This document shows, piece after piece, positions 1 to 9,104 of a stretch of 64,000 nucleotides of DNA. Position 1 is the stretch's first letter. Every line of letters starts with the position of its first letter. The notes below the pieces were generated by a model. The model was not told the origin of the DNA. It saw only the letters and a program-made list of their open reading frames with translations, and searched no databases. Source of the DNA: Oscillibacter sp. (GTDB taxonomy: Bacteria; Bacillota; Clostridia; Oscillospirales; Oscillospiraceae); assembly GCA_022652815.1 (NCBI GenBank), contig JALCRR010000005.1:18808-82807 (forward strand), given 5' to 3'. The position numbers were made by a program, and so were the translations under genes.

Positions 1-1
1 T

Positions 2-166
2 CAGACCGTGTCGTCAAGCACATTTACGGCGGCGCTTCAGGCGGCGCTTCTGAATTTGAGCCAGTCCCATCAAGAGGTGCTGGCAGAAGCCGGATTGCCT
101 GCCATGGTCGGAGTCACGGACGATCAGTTCGATGGAATGCGCCGGGCTTTGGCGGGGGAGAAATAA
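2..166 (+). CDS. C-terminal 54 codons of a truncated unknown gene
   Basis: An open frame runs in from the window edge and stops with TAA at 164-166. The visible tail is Ala/Leu-rich and ends in a hydrophilic segment (VTDDQFDGMRRALAGEK). I do not recognise a family. It ends 6 bases before the start of the hydrolase gene, so the two are probably co-transcribed. Confidence 0.5.
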   Translation, partial: QTVSSSTFTAALQAALLNLSQSHQEVLAEAGLPAMVGVTDDQFDGMRRALAGEK

Positions 167-172
167 GAAAAT

Positions 173-1120
173 ATGTGGATTTTTTACACGTTAATTATCC
201 TTGTGCTTGCCGCATTTGCCGGGGCCATGACACTTTTCAAGTACGCGGTGGTGCGGGTGGCAAACCATACACCGGAGGATCAGATCGACGAGTTTGAACG
301 CGAGCGCGGCATGGATGTGACCCTCCTCCACCGGGGCGTCTCCTGGTATCGGGCACAACCGCGGGAGACCATTTCTATCACCAGCTTCGACGGGCTGCGT
401 CTGGCAGCGGATTATATTCCCGCCGAGGGAACTTCACGGGGCCGAGTGCTGCTGTTTCACGGCTATCACGGCGGTATTGAGGACTATTCGGCGGCGCTGC
501 CCTATTACCATTCGCTGGGCTTCGATCTGCTGATGGTGGACGAGCGCGCCCATGGGCGCAGCGAGGGAAAATACATTGGCTACGGCGTTTTGGAAAAGCG
601 GGACTGCTGCGCGTGGGCACAGGAGGCCGATCGGCGCTGGGGAGAGGCACCGACATTTCTGGCAGGTGTCTCCATGGGGGCAGCAACCGTGCTGATGGCG
701 GCGGAAGAGCCGCTTCCTGCGGACGTGCGGGGCATCATTGCCGACTGCGGGTTTACCTCGCCCAAGGAGGAAATCTGCTATGTCATGCGGCAGGATCTGC
801 ACCTGCCGGCCTATCCCATGTATTGGTTGGTAAACGGACTTTGCCGGCTGCTGGCGGGATACGGGTTTGACGACTGCTCCACGGAGCGCACACTTGCGAA
901 AAGCAACATTCCGGTTCTGCTGATCCACGGGGAGGCGGACACCTACGTTTTACCCGAGATGTCCAGAAAATCCTATGCCGCCTGCCGGGGAGAGAAGCAT
1001 CTTTTGATGATTCCCGGCGCCGGGCACTGTCAGGGCTATCTGACGGATGCGCAGGGATATGAGCGGGAGCTGAAGCAATTTTTGCTCACCCATGCGGTAA
1101 ATGTGACCGCGGAAATCTAA
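173..1120 (+). CDS. alpha/beta hydrolase, membrane-anchored
   Basis: 315 aa. Residues 3-25 form one hydrophobic segment that probably anchors the protein, followed by an alpha/beta-hydrolase domain. An HG oxyanion region (FHGYHG, about 95-100), a nucleophile elbow GVSMGA (Ser167), the acid Asp256 (HGEADTYV) and His285 (GAGHCQGY) are all visible, so the catalytic triad is intact. The substrate cannot be read from sequence; small esterases or peptidases of the YqiK/BAAT-like type are possible. It follows a truncated gene by 6 bases and ends at a bidirectional terminator. Confidence 0.85.
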   Translation: MWIFYTLIILVLAAFAGAMTLFKYAVVRVANHTPEDQIDEFERERGMDVTLLHRGVSWYRAQPRETISITSFDGLRLAADYIPAEGTSRGRVLLFHGYHGGIEDYSAALPYYHSLGFDLLMVDERAHGRSEGKYIGYGVLEKRDCCAWAQEADRRWGEAPTFLAGVSMGAATVLMAAEEPLPADVRGIIADCGFTSPKEEICYVMRQDLHLPAYPMYWLVNGLCRLLAGYGFDDCSTERTLAKSNIPVLLIHGEADTYVLPEMSRKSYAACRGEKHLLMIPGAGHCQGYLTDAQGYERELKQFLLTHAVNVTAEI

Positions 1121-1123
1121 AAC

Positions 1124-1155
1124 AAAAAGCGAGCTGACGTGTCAGCTCGCTTTTT
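1124..1155. terminator. bidirectional intrinsic terminator
   Basis: An A-tract, a perfect GC-rich stem (GCGAGCTGAC / GTCAGCTCGC) and a T-tract sit between two convergent genes, so it can work for both. Confidence 0.85.
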
Positions 1156-1157
1156 GT

Positions 1158-1769
1158 TTATATAGATGTTACGATGTCACGCACCATACGGGCAGTCATG
1201 CCCCAGATCGTATGGCCGGCATAGTGCCAGACGGGGACATCCACGTTTCCCCGCGCCCAGCGGTAATCGGCGGGGATGCCGACAGCCTCATAGGGGAAGT
1301 CCGCGGGTACCACGGGTTCAAGTGCATAGTGCCAAGGTTCCGGCTGGGTGTTCTGAAAAAACGTCACCGGAACGGTGAAAGCCTCCGCCACTTCGGCGGG
1401 AGAGGGGCGGAGGAGGGCATAGCCCGCTGCGTCCACAAGGCCAATCACCGGCTGAAGAAGAAATCCGGCCTGAGAGCAGATGAAATCCGACTGTCCCAGA
1501 ACGGTGATATGCGACTGGGGAATGGCCAGTTCCTCCTGCGTTTCCCGCAGGGCACATTCCACGGCGGATTCGCCCGCTTCTGCCCGTCCGCCGGGGAAGC
1601 AGACCTCGTTTGGCTGACGACCCAGCGCGGCGGCGCGCATCTCAAAAAGCAGGTGAAGCCCGTCCGGCTTTTCCACCAGTGGGCAGAGCACCGCGTAGTG
1701 ATGCCGGGCACCCATGAGAGCGGGGATATGGTCGCCCCAGCGATCCTTAAAATCCTCTGCCGTCATCAC
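1158..1769 (-). CDS. Nudix hydrolase, CoA pyrophosphatase-like
   Basis: 203 aa. A complete Nudix box GX5EX7REUXEEXGU spans residues 61-83 (GGRAEAGE at 60-67, RETQEE at 75-80). It is preceded by an NEVCFPGG sequence typical of the CoA-diphosphatase (NudL/YeaB-like) branch, which cleaves CoA to phosphopantetheine and 3',5'-ADP. Its start overlaps the end of the lipid kinase gene by 4 bases, so translation is probably coupled. The exact substrate is inferred from the family. Confidence 0.85.
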   Translation of the reverse strand: MMTAEDFKDRWGDHIPALMGARHHYAVLCPLVEKPDGLHLLFEMRAAALGRQPNEVCFPGGRAEAGESAVECALRETQEELAIPQSHITVLGQSDFICSQAGFLLQPVIGLVDAAGYALLRPSPAEVAEAFTVPVTFFQNTQPEPWHYALEPVVPADFPYEAVGIPADYRWARGNVDVPVWHYAGHTIWGMTARMVRDIVTSI

Positions 1770-2647
1770 AGCAGCATGGTCAGCGCACTTTCCCGAATGG
1801 ACAAATCCACCAAAGGAAGGCTAGGGGCATACTCGCCATCCAGAGACCAGGGCAGCTCCTCCTCCGGCTCCACGATGACATGGGAGACGTGACGGAAGAT
1901 GATGCCCTCGTCCTGATAGTGCTGATTCATCAGAGCCAGCAGCAGATTTTGCAGGGCGAGAGGGGACTTGGGATTGGGAATCAGCAGCATTTCAAATTTG
2001 CCGTCGTTGAGCACCACGTGCTCCGAATCGAACTTCATCAGTCCGCCGATGGAAGTGGTGTTGCACACGGCACCAAAGAGGTATTCGCCGTCTAGCACAT
2101 CACCGTCGGCATTGATTTTTACTTTGTAGGGGCGAAGGGTGTTTAGATCCTTCATGCCCTCCAGAATATAGGCAAAATGACCCAGTGCGTTTTTAGAGGA
2201 CTGGGAGACGTTATAAGAGGTCTTGGTAAAGGCACCGAAGGAGGCAACATAGACGAAGCTACGGTCATTCCACTGGCCTACGTCCATGGGCTGCTTCCGG
2301 TTTTCCGCAATAGCCAGTGCGGCCTTGACCGGGTTGGACGACAGGTGGAGACTGGCTGCAAAGTCGTTGGTGCTGCCCCGGGGCAGATAGCCCAGCAGCG
2401 GCGGCTTTTCCAGCTGCATCAGGCCGCTGACAGTCTCGTTCAGTGTGCCGTCACCACCGGAGCAGACCACAAGGTCGTAGTGAGGACCCTCGGCAATAGC
2501 GGTGCGGGTGGCATCGCCGCGCTCGGTGGTGTTGTGAATCCGGACAAGATAGCCCGCCTCGGAGAAAATGGAAACCGCGTCAAACAGCGGTGCGCGGGAC
2601 TGTTTTTTGCCCGCCATAGGATTGATAATCAGTAAGAGCTTTTTCAT
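1766..2647 (-). CDS. diacylglycerol/lipid kinase (YegS/DagK family)
   Basis: 293 aa. The N-terminal INPMAGKK motif and the ATP-binding motif GGDGTLNE (about 64-71) identify the DAGK catalytic family, which phosphorylates diacylglycerol or related lipids at the membrane and returns them to phosphatidic acid. Length is normal for DgkB/YegS proteins. A TTGCAA-17-TATACT promoter reads into it, and it is first in a two-gene operon with the Nudix hydrolase. In Gram-positives such enzymes recycle the DAG released by lipoteichoic-acid synthesis, but that role is inference here. Confidence 0.9.
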   Translation of the reverse strand: MKKLLLIINPMAGKKQSRAPLFDAVSIFSEAGYLVRIHNTTERGDATRTAIAEGPHYDLVVCSGGDGTLNETVSGLMQLEKPPLLGYLPRGSTNDFAASLHLSSNPVKAALAIAENRKQPMDVGQWNDRSFVYVASFGAFTKTSYNVSQSSKNALGHFAYILEGMKDLNTLRPYKVKINADGDVLDGEYLFGAVCNTTSIGGLMKFDSEHVVLNDGKFEMLLIPNPKSPLALQNLLLALMNQHYQDEGIIFRHVSHVIVEPEEELPWSLDGEYAPSLPLVDLSIRESALTMLL

Positions 2648-2710
2648 AGGATACTCCTTAAGGTGTTTCGAAAGAAACGGTTCAAATCATGTTAAATTGG
2701 AGTATTGTGT

Positions 2711-2739
2711 AGTATAGCACCACAAAAACAGGATTGCAA
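2711..2739 (-). promoter_or_regulatory. sigma-A promoter of the lipid kinase operon
   Basis: Read on the minus strand: TTGCAA (2739-2734), 17 bp, TATACT (2716-2711). The -35 hexamer is a palindrome and serves the plus-strand promoter as well. Confidence 0.7.
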
Positions 2740-2762
2740 TTCCCCTTTAAGACGTGTAGAAT
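2734..2762 (+). promoter_or_regulatory. sigma-A promoter of the AI-2E-family permease
   Basis: TTGCAA (2734-2739), 17 bp, TAGAAT (2757-2762). The position excludes any start codon further upstream for the permease. The -35 is the same six bases used by the divergent promoter. Confidence 0.75.
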
Positions 2763-2791
2763 TATTTTTACACAAGGGGGCGATGACAGAC

Positions 2792-4039
2792 ATGAAGAAG
2801 GACAGCCGTTACTGGAAAGTCGGCTTGACTGTTTTCTTAACGGTGAGCGCAATCCTGCTGTTTTACGATACGCTGTTTGGCTCCCGTGCCATGGTGAAGT
2901 TTGGAGTCAAGCTGTTCAACACCCTCAAACCGATCCTGTTTGGCGCCATGATTGCCTATCTGCTCACCCCTGTCATTAACTTTTTCGAGAACAAACTGTT
3001 CCCGGAGAGCCTAAAGCGCGCAAAGCTAGGGGGCAAGCTGTGCTCCATCGGACCGAGGGTCGTCAGTCTGCTTTTGACATGGATTGCGATCTGCGTGCTG
3101 GCCTACCTGCTGCTGCTGTTTCTGATTCCGGAACTTTATAGGAGCATTGTGCAGCTGTTTAACAGCCTGGAGACCTATTACAATACCATCAACAACTGGA
3201 TCAACAGCCTGCTGGAGAAGAATCCGGCTGTGGAAGCCTGGGCTTCCGGCAAGATCGAGGCCTATTACAACGACCTCGTGAACGTACTGAGCGAAAAGGT
3301 GCTGCCCCAGACTCAGCAGATTATGACGGCCGTCTCCGGCGGCATCATGACGGCTTTGATATTTTTCAAAAACCTCATTGTCGGAGCCATCGTCTCCGTC
3401 TATCTGCTGTCCACCAAGGAACGCTGCGCCGCCCACGGAAGAAAGCTGATCTATGGTCTGCTGAATGCGAAGCAGACACCGTGGGTATTCCGGGGCATTC
3501 ATCGCATGGATGCCATTTTCTCCGGGTTTGTCCGGGGAAAACTGCTGGATTCGCTGATTATCGGCGTGATTTGCTTCATTCTCAGTGAGGCACTGCATTT
3601 CCCGTATGCTCCGCTGGTTTCCGTGATTATCGGCGTCACCAACATTATTCCCTTCTTCGGCCCGTTTTTGGGCGCAATCCCCAGCCTGTTCTTGATTTTG
3701 CTGGTTTCTCCGCTGAAGGCGCTGTACTTCCTAATCTTTATTATTGCCCTGCAGCAGGTGGACGGCAACATCATCGGCCCCAAGATCTTGGGCAATACCA
3801 CGGGGCTTTCCTCCCTGTGGGTAATTATCGCCATTCTGGTGGGCGGCTCCTTCTTCGGCATCCCGGGAATGTTCTTTGGTGTGCCCGTGTGCGCCTGCTT
3901 CTATTCTCTGCTGACATTCCTGGTGGAACAGCGCCTGCGCAAAAAAAATCTGCCGGTGACCACCGACGCATATCAAACGGAGACACCGGGGGAAACCGCA
4001 GAAAATCATTCCGAAATCGTGAACTCAGAAGAAAAGTAA
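2792..4039 (+). CDS. AI-2E family transporter (PerM/YdiK-like)
   Basis: 415 aa with about eight hydrophobic segments. The C-terminal half (FPYAPLVSVIIGVTNIIPFFGPFLG, then QQVDGNIIGPKILG) matches the conserved core of the AI-2E exporter/PerM family. The start was placed at ATG 2792 because AAGGGGG (2774-2780) is better spaced from it than from ATG 2783, and the promoter lies at 2734-2762. A glutamate-rich hydrophilic tail follows the last membrane segment. Family members export autoinducer-2 or act as Na+(Li+)/H+ antiporters; the substrate is not evident. Confidence 0.85.
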   Translation: MKKDSRYWKVGLTVFLTVSAILLFYDTLFGSRAMVKFGVKLFNTLKPILFGAMIAYLLTPVINFFENKLFPESLKRAKLGGKLCSIGPRVVSLLLTWIAICVLAYLLLLFLIPELYRSIVQLFNSLETYYNTINNWINSLLEKNPAVEAWASGKIEAYYNDLVNVLSEKVLPQTQQIMTAVSGGIMTALIFFKNLIVGAIVSVYLLSTKERCAAHGRKLIYGLLNAKQTPWVFRGIHRMDAIFSGFVRGKLLDSLIIGVICFILSEALHFPYAPLVSVIIGVTNIIPFFGPFLGAIPSLFLILLVSPLKALYFLIFIIALQQVDGNIIGPKILGNTTGLSSLWVIIAILVGGSFFGIPGMFFGVPVCACFYSLLTFLVEQRLRKKNLPVTTDAYQTETPGETAENHSEIVNSEEK

Positions 4040-4057
4040 AATTGCGTGAAGTTTTTC

Positions 4058-4124
4058 TTGCTTTTTTAGGTCGGAACGTGTACAATACTGGCCTGTGGGT
4101 ATGTTATAAAAATAACAATCCACG
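4058..4124 (+). promoter_or_regulatory. promoter and leader hairpin of the peptide ABC operon
   Basis: TTGCTT (4058-4063), 17 bp, TACAAT (4081-4086). A stem-loop immediately downstream at 4096-4124 pairs GTGG with CCAC and TGTTAT with ATAACA. The hairpin lacks a T-tract, so it is not a terminator. It may stabilise the mRNA or bind a regulator. Confidence 0.65.
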
Positions 4125-4204
4125 GGCTGTATTTTAAAATTGAATAGAGCCGGAAATCTGTTGGGCCGACCGAAAACACGGCGGCCACAAAAGGAGAAAC
4201 GATC

Positions 4205-5758
4205 ATGAAGAAGCGGATCTTAGCATTCCTGCTTCTGATTGCCCTCTTGAGCACTGTACTCAGCGGTTGCGGAGACGGCAGCTCACAGGCGGGATCGGAA
4301 GCGACACAGACAGGCGGCTCTACCGGAGAGAGTGTCCAGGGTGGAGAAATCACCGTGGGCATCGCTCAAGACCTGGACGACAGTCTTGACCCTCACAAAG
4401 CGGTGAAGGCAGGAACTCGCGAAATTCTGTTCAATGTATTTGAAGGGCTGGTTAAACCCACGCCTAACGGAGATTTGGAGCCTGCAGTTGCCGAAAGCTA
4501 TGTGATATCCGATGATGAGCGGACGTATACCTTCACCTTGCGTGAGGGTGTTCAGTTTCACAACGGGGAGACGGTGACTGCGGACGATGTTGTTTATTCC
4601 ATCGAACGCTGCGCCGACGCATCAGAGGGAGAGCCTCTGGTGGCGGCGTTTTCTGTTATCCAGTCGGTAGAGGCAACCGATGACCACACGGTGGTCATCA
4701 CACTCAGCGAACCCGACAGCGACTTTTTATCCTATCTGACAACAGCCATCCTGCCGCGGGATTATGCGGATGAGGACACGGCACCGGTAGGCACCGGCCC
4801 GTTCAAATTCGTTTCCCGCACGGCACAGGATGCAATCGTACTGGAGAAGTTTGACGGATACTGGGGAACGCCCGCATATCTGGACAAGGTGACCTTTAAG
4901 ATTATTGAGAATGCCGACGCACTGGTCTTGTCTTTGCAGAGCGGAGCCATTGACCTCTGCCCGCATCTGACAGCGACCCAGGTCAGCCAGCTCTCTGGGG
5001 ACACCTATCAGATTCTAGAGGGTACCATGAACCTGGTGCAGGCCATGTACTTGAACAATGCCGTGGAGCCCCTCAATAATGAGAAGGTTCGTCAGGCCCT
5101 TTCCTATGCGGTGGACAAGCAGACGGTCATGGATATGATCGCCGACGGCCACGGCAAGGCTGTGGGCTCCAGCATGTATCCCACGTTTACCAAGTATTTC
5201 GACGATTCCTTGACGGATTACTATACCCAGAATATCGACAAGGCCAAGGCACTTCTTGCCGAGGCGGGCTATCCCGATGGATTTGCACTGGAGATCACCG
5301 TACCGTCCAACTATCAGCCCCATGTGGATACGGCGCAGGTGCTGGTGGAGCAGCTGAAAGCCATCGGCGTCAACGCCACCATCAAGCTGGTGGACTGGAA
5401 CACCTGGGTTTCCGACGTTTACACGGGCCGGAATTACCAGGCAACCGTAGTGGGCGTGGATGCGTCCAACATGACGGCCCGGGCAATGCTGGAACGGTTT
5501 GTCTCGGACAATGGCAAGAACTTTATCAACTATAACAACCCGGACTATGACGATCTTTTCCGCCAGGCACTGGCGGAAAAGGACGATGCCGCCCGCACCG
5601 AAATTTATCGGCAGATGGAAGCCAATCTGACGGAGCACGCGGCCAACGTCTACATCCAGGATCTGGCCGATCTGGTGGCCATCCGCAGCAATCTTGCGGG
5701 CTATCAGTTCTATCCGATCTATGTGATGGATCTGGCGTCGGTCCACTTTGTCCAGTAA
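4205..5758 (+). CDS. peptide/dipeptide ABC transporter, substrate-binding lipoprotein
   Basis: 517 aa. A lipoprotein signal peptide with lipobox LSGC puts the mature Cys at about residue 23, followed by a Ser/Gly/Thr linker. The rest is a family 5 extracellular solute-binding protein (SBP_bac_5), with the typical TFTLREGVQFHNGETVTADDVVYS segment. It captures oligopeptides (or occasionally nickel or glutathione) outside the membrane for the permeases encoded next. RBS AAAGGAG lies just upstream of ATG. First gene of a five-gene importer operon. Confidence 0.92.
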   Translation: MKKRILAFLLLIALLSTVLSGCGDGSSQAGSEATQTGGSTGESVQGGEITVGIAQDLDDSLDPHKAVKAGTREILFNVFEGLVKPTPNGDLEPAVAESYVISDDERTYTFTLREGVQFHNGETVTADDVVYSIERCADASEGEPLVAAFSVIQSVEATDDHTVVITLSEPDSDFLSYLTTAILPRDYADEDTAPVGTGPFKFVSRTAQDAIVLEKFDGYWGTPAYLDKVTFKIIENADALVLSLQSGAIDLCPHLTATQVSQLSGDTYQILEGTMNLVQAMYLNNAVEPLNNEKVRQALSYAVDKQTVMDMIADGHGKAVGSSMYPTFTKYFDDSLTDYYTQNIDKAKALLAEAGYPDGFALEITVPSNYQPHVDTAQVLVEQLKAIGVNATIKLVDWNTWVSDVYTGRNYQATVVGVDASNMTARAMLERFVSDNGKNFINYNNPDYDDLFRQALAEKDDAARTEIYRQMEANLTEHAANVYIQDLADLVAIRSNLAGYQFYPIYVMDLASVHFVQ

Positions 5759-5808
5759 GCCACAAGTTTAATACCGGCGGAGCATCCGCCGGTTCATGAA
5801 AAGAGGCG

Positions 5809-6768
5809 ATGACCATGAAGTATGCAGCGCGGAAAATTTTGATGCTGCTTGTTACCATGGTCATCGTCTCTTTTCTGGCATTTCTGGCATTTTCTCTGAT
5901 TTCCGGCGACCCTGCCACGGCAATGCTGGGTACGGAGGCAACGCCAGAAAAGGTGGCGGCGCTGCGGGAGGAACTGGGACTGAACCGACCTCTGCTGGCG
6001 CAGTACGGCACATGGGTGCTGGGCTTTTTTACGGGAAATCTGGGGACATCGTATAGCTATCGGATGCCGGTCAGCTCGCTGATCGGGCAGAAGCTGCCCT
6101 TGACGCTGGCCTTGAGCCTTTTGAGCTTTCTTTTGATTCTGGTGGTTGCGGTGCCGCTGGGGATTCGCTCGGCCAGACAGTCTGAAAGTCGACTGGACGG
6201 GGTACATACTGCGCTGAATCAACTGTTTATGGCGCTGCCGCCGTTTTTTACGGGGATTTTGCTGACGTGGCTGTTCGGCATTTTGTTGCACTGGTTTACG
6301 CCGGGCAAGTTTCCAATATTTTCCGAGCACCCGGGACTGTTTTTCTGGAATCTGCTGTTTCCCGCTATCGCCGTGGCAATTCCCCGAATTGCCATGACGG
6401 TGCGGATGCTGCGCTCCACCATTCTCCATGAGATGAATCAAGACTATGTGCGCACGGCCATCTCCCGGGGAAATGACCGCGTGGGCGTTTTGTACCGCCA
6501 CGTGCTGAAAAACGCCATGGCGCCGGTCATCGCGTTTCTGGCCCAGACCATGGCCGAGGTGATTGCCGGCAGTATTGTGGTGGAGCAGGTTTTCGCAGTG
6601 CCCGGACTGGGGCGGCTGCTGCTGGCTTCCATCGGCAACCGGGACTGGCCGGTGGTGGAGGTCATTGTGGTCATTCTGGCATTCTGGGTGGTTCTTGCAA
6701 ATACCATCGGCGATCTTCTTTCACAGCGGATCGACCCGCGGCTGCGGCTGGGGGGTGACGCGCGGTGA
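5809..6768 (+). CDS. peptide ABC transporter permease (DppB/OppB type)
   Basis: 319 aa with six predicted membrane segments. The BPD_transp_1 EAA loop is recognisable as EMNQDYVRTAISRGNDRVGVLYRHVLKN, which contacts the ATPases. The N-terminal LSLISGDPATAMLG and LGLNRPLLAQYGTW motifs are typical of the DppB/OppB subfamily. ATG 5809 and ATG 5815 are both possible starts behind GAGGCG. The 3' end overlaps the next permease by 4 bases. Confidence 0.92.
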   Translation: MTMKYAARKILMLLVTMVIVSFLAFLAFSLISGDPATAMLGTEATPEKVAALREELGLNRPLLAQYGTWVLGFFTGNLGTSYSYRMPVSSLIGQKLPLTLALSLLSFLLILVVAVPLGIRSARQSESRLDGVHTALNQLFMALPPFFTGILLTWLFGILLHWFTPGKFPIFSEHPGLFFWNLLFPAIAVAIPRIAMTVRMLRSTILHEMNQDYVRTAISRGNDRVGVLYRHVLKNAMAPVIAFLAQTMAEVIAGSIVVEQVFAVPGLGRLLLASIGNRDWPVVEVIVVILAFWVVLANTIGDLLSQRIDPRLRLGGDAR

Positions 6769-7580
6769 ATCGAAACAAGAAGGGCTATCTCCGGGCGGGA
6801 CTGATTTTGACGTGTGTGCTGTTTGCCTTGATTCTGCTGGGATTTTTCTGGACGCCCTACGATCCCACCGCCATGTCCGGAAGCGAAAAGTTTCTGGGGC
6901 CGTCGCTCCGGCACATTATGGGCACGGACAATTTCGGCCGGGATATTTTCAGCCGTGTGCTCAAGGGCGCGGGCTTAACCGCCGTGATTGCCCTTTCCAC
7001 CGTGGCCATCGGCGCGGTGTGCGGCACCATTGTGGGCGCACTGACCGGCTATTTCGGCGGCAAGGTGGACGCCGTTTTGATGCGCTTCAACGACGCCATG
7101 ACCGCGTTTCCCAGTATGCTTTTGGCGCTGGTGCTCATCAGCGTTTTGGGCAGCGGAAAATACAACGTAATTCTTGCGCTGGGTATCGTTTTTACGCCCA
7201 GCTTTGCCCGTGTGACCCGCTCGGCCTATGCCTCGCTGCGGGATGCAAACTATGTCAAAAGTGCCCGACTCATGGGCGCGGGCAGAGCCCGGATTCTCTT
7301 TGTCCACCTGCTGCCTAATACCATGCAGGTGCTGCTCCCGGCTTTGACCATCGGCTTTAACAACGCCGTGCTGGCGGAGGCCTCCATGAGCTATCTCGGC
7401 ATCGGCGTCACGCCACCGGATGCGTCCTTGGGCTATATGCTCTCGGAGGCACAGAGCATGATCGCCTCCGCCCCGTGGTACGCCGTGGGGACGGGACTGA
7501 TGATCGTGCTGCTGATTTTCGGCGTGGGACTGATCGGCGAGGGCTTGCAGCGGCGGAACGGAGGACAGCGCTATGCTTGA
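6765..7580 (+). CDS. peptide ABC transporter permease (DppC/OppC type)
   Basis: 271 aa, GTG start overlapping the upstream stop (GTGA). The N-terminal segment (YDPTAMSGSEKFLGPSL, then MGTDNFGRDIFSRVLKGA) is diagnostic of OppC/DppC, and the EAA loop reads DANYVKSARLMGAGRARILFVHLLPN. It forms the second half of the membrane channel. The end overlaps the first ATPase gene by 8 bases. Confidence 0.92.
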   Translation: MNRNKKGYLRAGLILTCVLFALILLGFFWTPYDPTAMSGSEKFLGPSLRHIMGTDNFGRDIFSRVLKGAGLTAVIALSTVAIGAVCGTIVGALTGYFGGKVDAVLMRFNDAMTAFPSMLLALVLISVLGSGKYNVILALGIVFTPSFARVTRSAYASLRDANYVKSARLMGAGRARILFVHLLPNTMQVLLPALTIGFNNAVLAEASMSYLGIGVTPPDASLGYMLSEAQSMIASAPWYAVGTGLMIVLLIFGVGLIGEGLQRRNGGQRYA

Positions 7581-8379
7581 AATCAAGGACCTCCATGTCA
7601 AATTTCACTCCCGGGAACGGGAGGCCGTCAGCGGCGTCAGTCTGACCATCCGCAACGGCGAAATTCTCGGCCTTGTGGGCGAATCCGGCTCGGGCAAGAC
7701 GGTTACAGCCATGAGTGTGGCGGGGCTATTGCCCCGGCGCTCCTGCGACTATTCCGGATCCATCGAGCTGGATGGTACGGAGCTGCTTCATGCGGATCGG
7801 ACGCTCCTGCGCAAGATGCAGGGCAAGGAGATCGGCGTGGTCTTTCAGGAGCCCATGAGCGCCATGGACCCGCTGATGAAAATCGGCGAACAGGTGGGGG
7901 AGACGCTGCTGCTCCACCACCCGGAGATTTCCAGCGAAGATCGGTATTACTGCGCACTGGCCGCCATGAGGGAAGCGGAGCTGCCTAACCCCGAGGACAC
8001 TTACGGGCGGTATCCCCATGAACTTTCGGGCGGCATGCTTCAGCGAGCCATGATTGCTGCGGCAATCATCTCCCGGCCAAAGCTGCTGCTGCTGGACGAG
8101 CCGACCACGGCACTGGATGTGACCATTCAGGCGCAGATTTTGGAGCTTTTGAAGAAGCTGAACCGGGAACACGGAATTTCCATGCTCTTTATCTCCCACA
8201 ACCTAAACGTGGTGCGTAAGCTCTGCTCCCGAGTGGCTGTGATGCAGAAGGGAATTCTGGTGGAGGAGGGACAGACGGAGGACGTGTGGGAAAATCCGCA
8301 CCATCCGTATACCAAACGGCTGATTGCCGCCATTCCCACAAGAACGAAGAAGGAGGCACCCGACCATGACAAATTCTGA
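7573..8379 (+). CDS. peptide ABC transporter ATPase (DppD/OppD type)
   Basis: 268 aa. Walker [10 protein letters not shown]-loop [13 protein letters not shown], signature LSGGMLQR, Walker [14 protein letters not shown] and switch His in ISHNLNVV are all present. The [12 protein letters not shown] end is typical of the oligopeptide subfamily. It powers uptake together with the second ATPase encoded next, whose gene it overlaps by 14 bases. Confidence 0.93.
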   Translation: MLEIKDLHVKFHSREREAVSGVSLTIRNGEILGLVGESGSGKTVTAMSVAGLLPRRSCDYSGSIELDGTELLHADRTLLRKMQGKEIGVVFQEPMSAMDPLMKIGEQVGETLLLHHPEISSEDRYYCALAAMREAELPNPEDTYGRYPHELSGGMLQRAMIAAAIISRPKLLLLDEPTTALDVTIQAQILELLKKLNREHGISMLFISHNLNVVRKLCSRVAVMQKGILVEEGQTEDVWENPHHPYTKRLIAAIPTRTKKEAPDHDKF

Positions 8380-9103
8380 TCTGGTGCTCTCCGTCAGCCA
8401 TGTGACCAGCGGTTACAGCGAGGGCGGTTTTTTAAGCAAAAGGGCGCGCCGGGAAATCCTCCACGATGTGACGTTTGACGTGCACCACGGCGAAATTCTG
8501 GGACTCGTGGGCGAGTCCGGCACCGGCAAGACCACCTTGGCCCGCACCATTTTGGGTATGGTAAAGCCCGATGCGGGGACGGTGACCCACTATACCAAAC
8601 GGCCACAGATGATTTTTCAAGACCCGTACAGCTCCTTGAATCCGGCCTATACCGTGGCGTGGATTCTGGAGGAGCCGCTGCGGATTTTCGGAAAGTACGA
8701 TGCCCCGGAGCGTAAGCGCCGGGTTGCGGATATGCTCGCCCGGGTGGAGCTGCCGGAGGAATGTCTGCGGGCAAAACCGGAAGAGCTTTCCGGCGGGCAG
8801 CGACAGCGGGTCAGCATCGCAACGGCTTTGATTCAGCGGCCCCGGTTTTTAATTGCGGATGAACCTGTCAGCGCATTGGATGTGACCATTCAAGCGCAGA
8901 TTTTGAAGCTTTTGAAAGAACTGCGGGACGAGTTTGACCTGTCCTACCTGTTTATTTCCCATGATCTCAACGTGGTCTATCAGCTCTGTGACCGAGTGCT
9001 GGTGATGAAGTCCGGCGCAGTGGTGGAGCAGGGAACCGTGGATGACATTTTCGATCATCCAAAAAATGAGTATACCAAGCAGCTGCTGGCGGCAGCGGAG
9101 TAA
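8366..9103 (+). CDS. peptide ABC transporter ATPase (DppF/OppF type)
   Basis: 245 aa from ATG 8366, chosen because GAAGGAGG precedes it; the frame is open further upstream but without an RBS. Walker [10 protein letters not shown]-loop [12 protein letters not shown], signature LSGGQRQR, Walker [14 protein letters not shown] and ISHDLNVV are intact. At 245 aa it is shorter than most OppF proteins (about 310-330) because the usual C-terminal extension, including the Cys motif, is cut to [12 protein letters not shown]. Confidence 0.93.
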   Translation: MTNSDLVLSVSHVTSGYSEGGFLSKRARREILHDVTFDVHHGEILGLVGESGTGKTTLARTILGMVKPDAGTVTHYTKRPQMIFQDPYSSLNPAYTVAWILEEPLRIFGKYDAPERKRRVADMLARVELPEECLRAKPEELSGGQRQRVSIATALIQRPRFLIADEPVSALDVTIQAQILKLLKELRDEFDLSYLFISHDLNVVYQLCDRVLVMKSGAVVEQGTVDDIFDHPKNEYTKQLLAAAE

Positions 9104-9104
9104 G

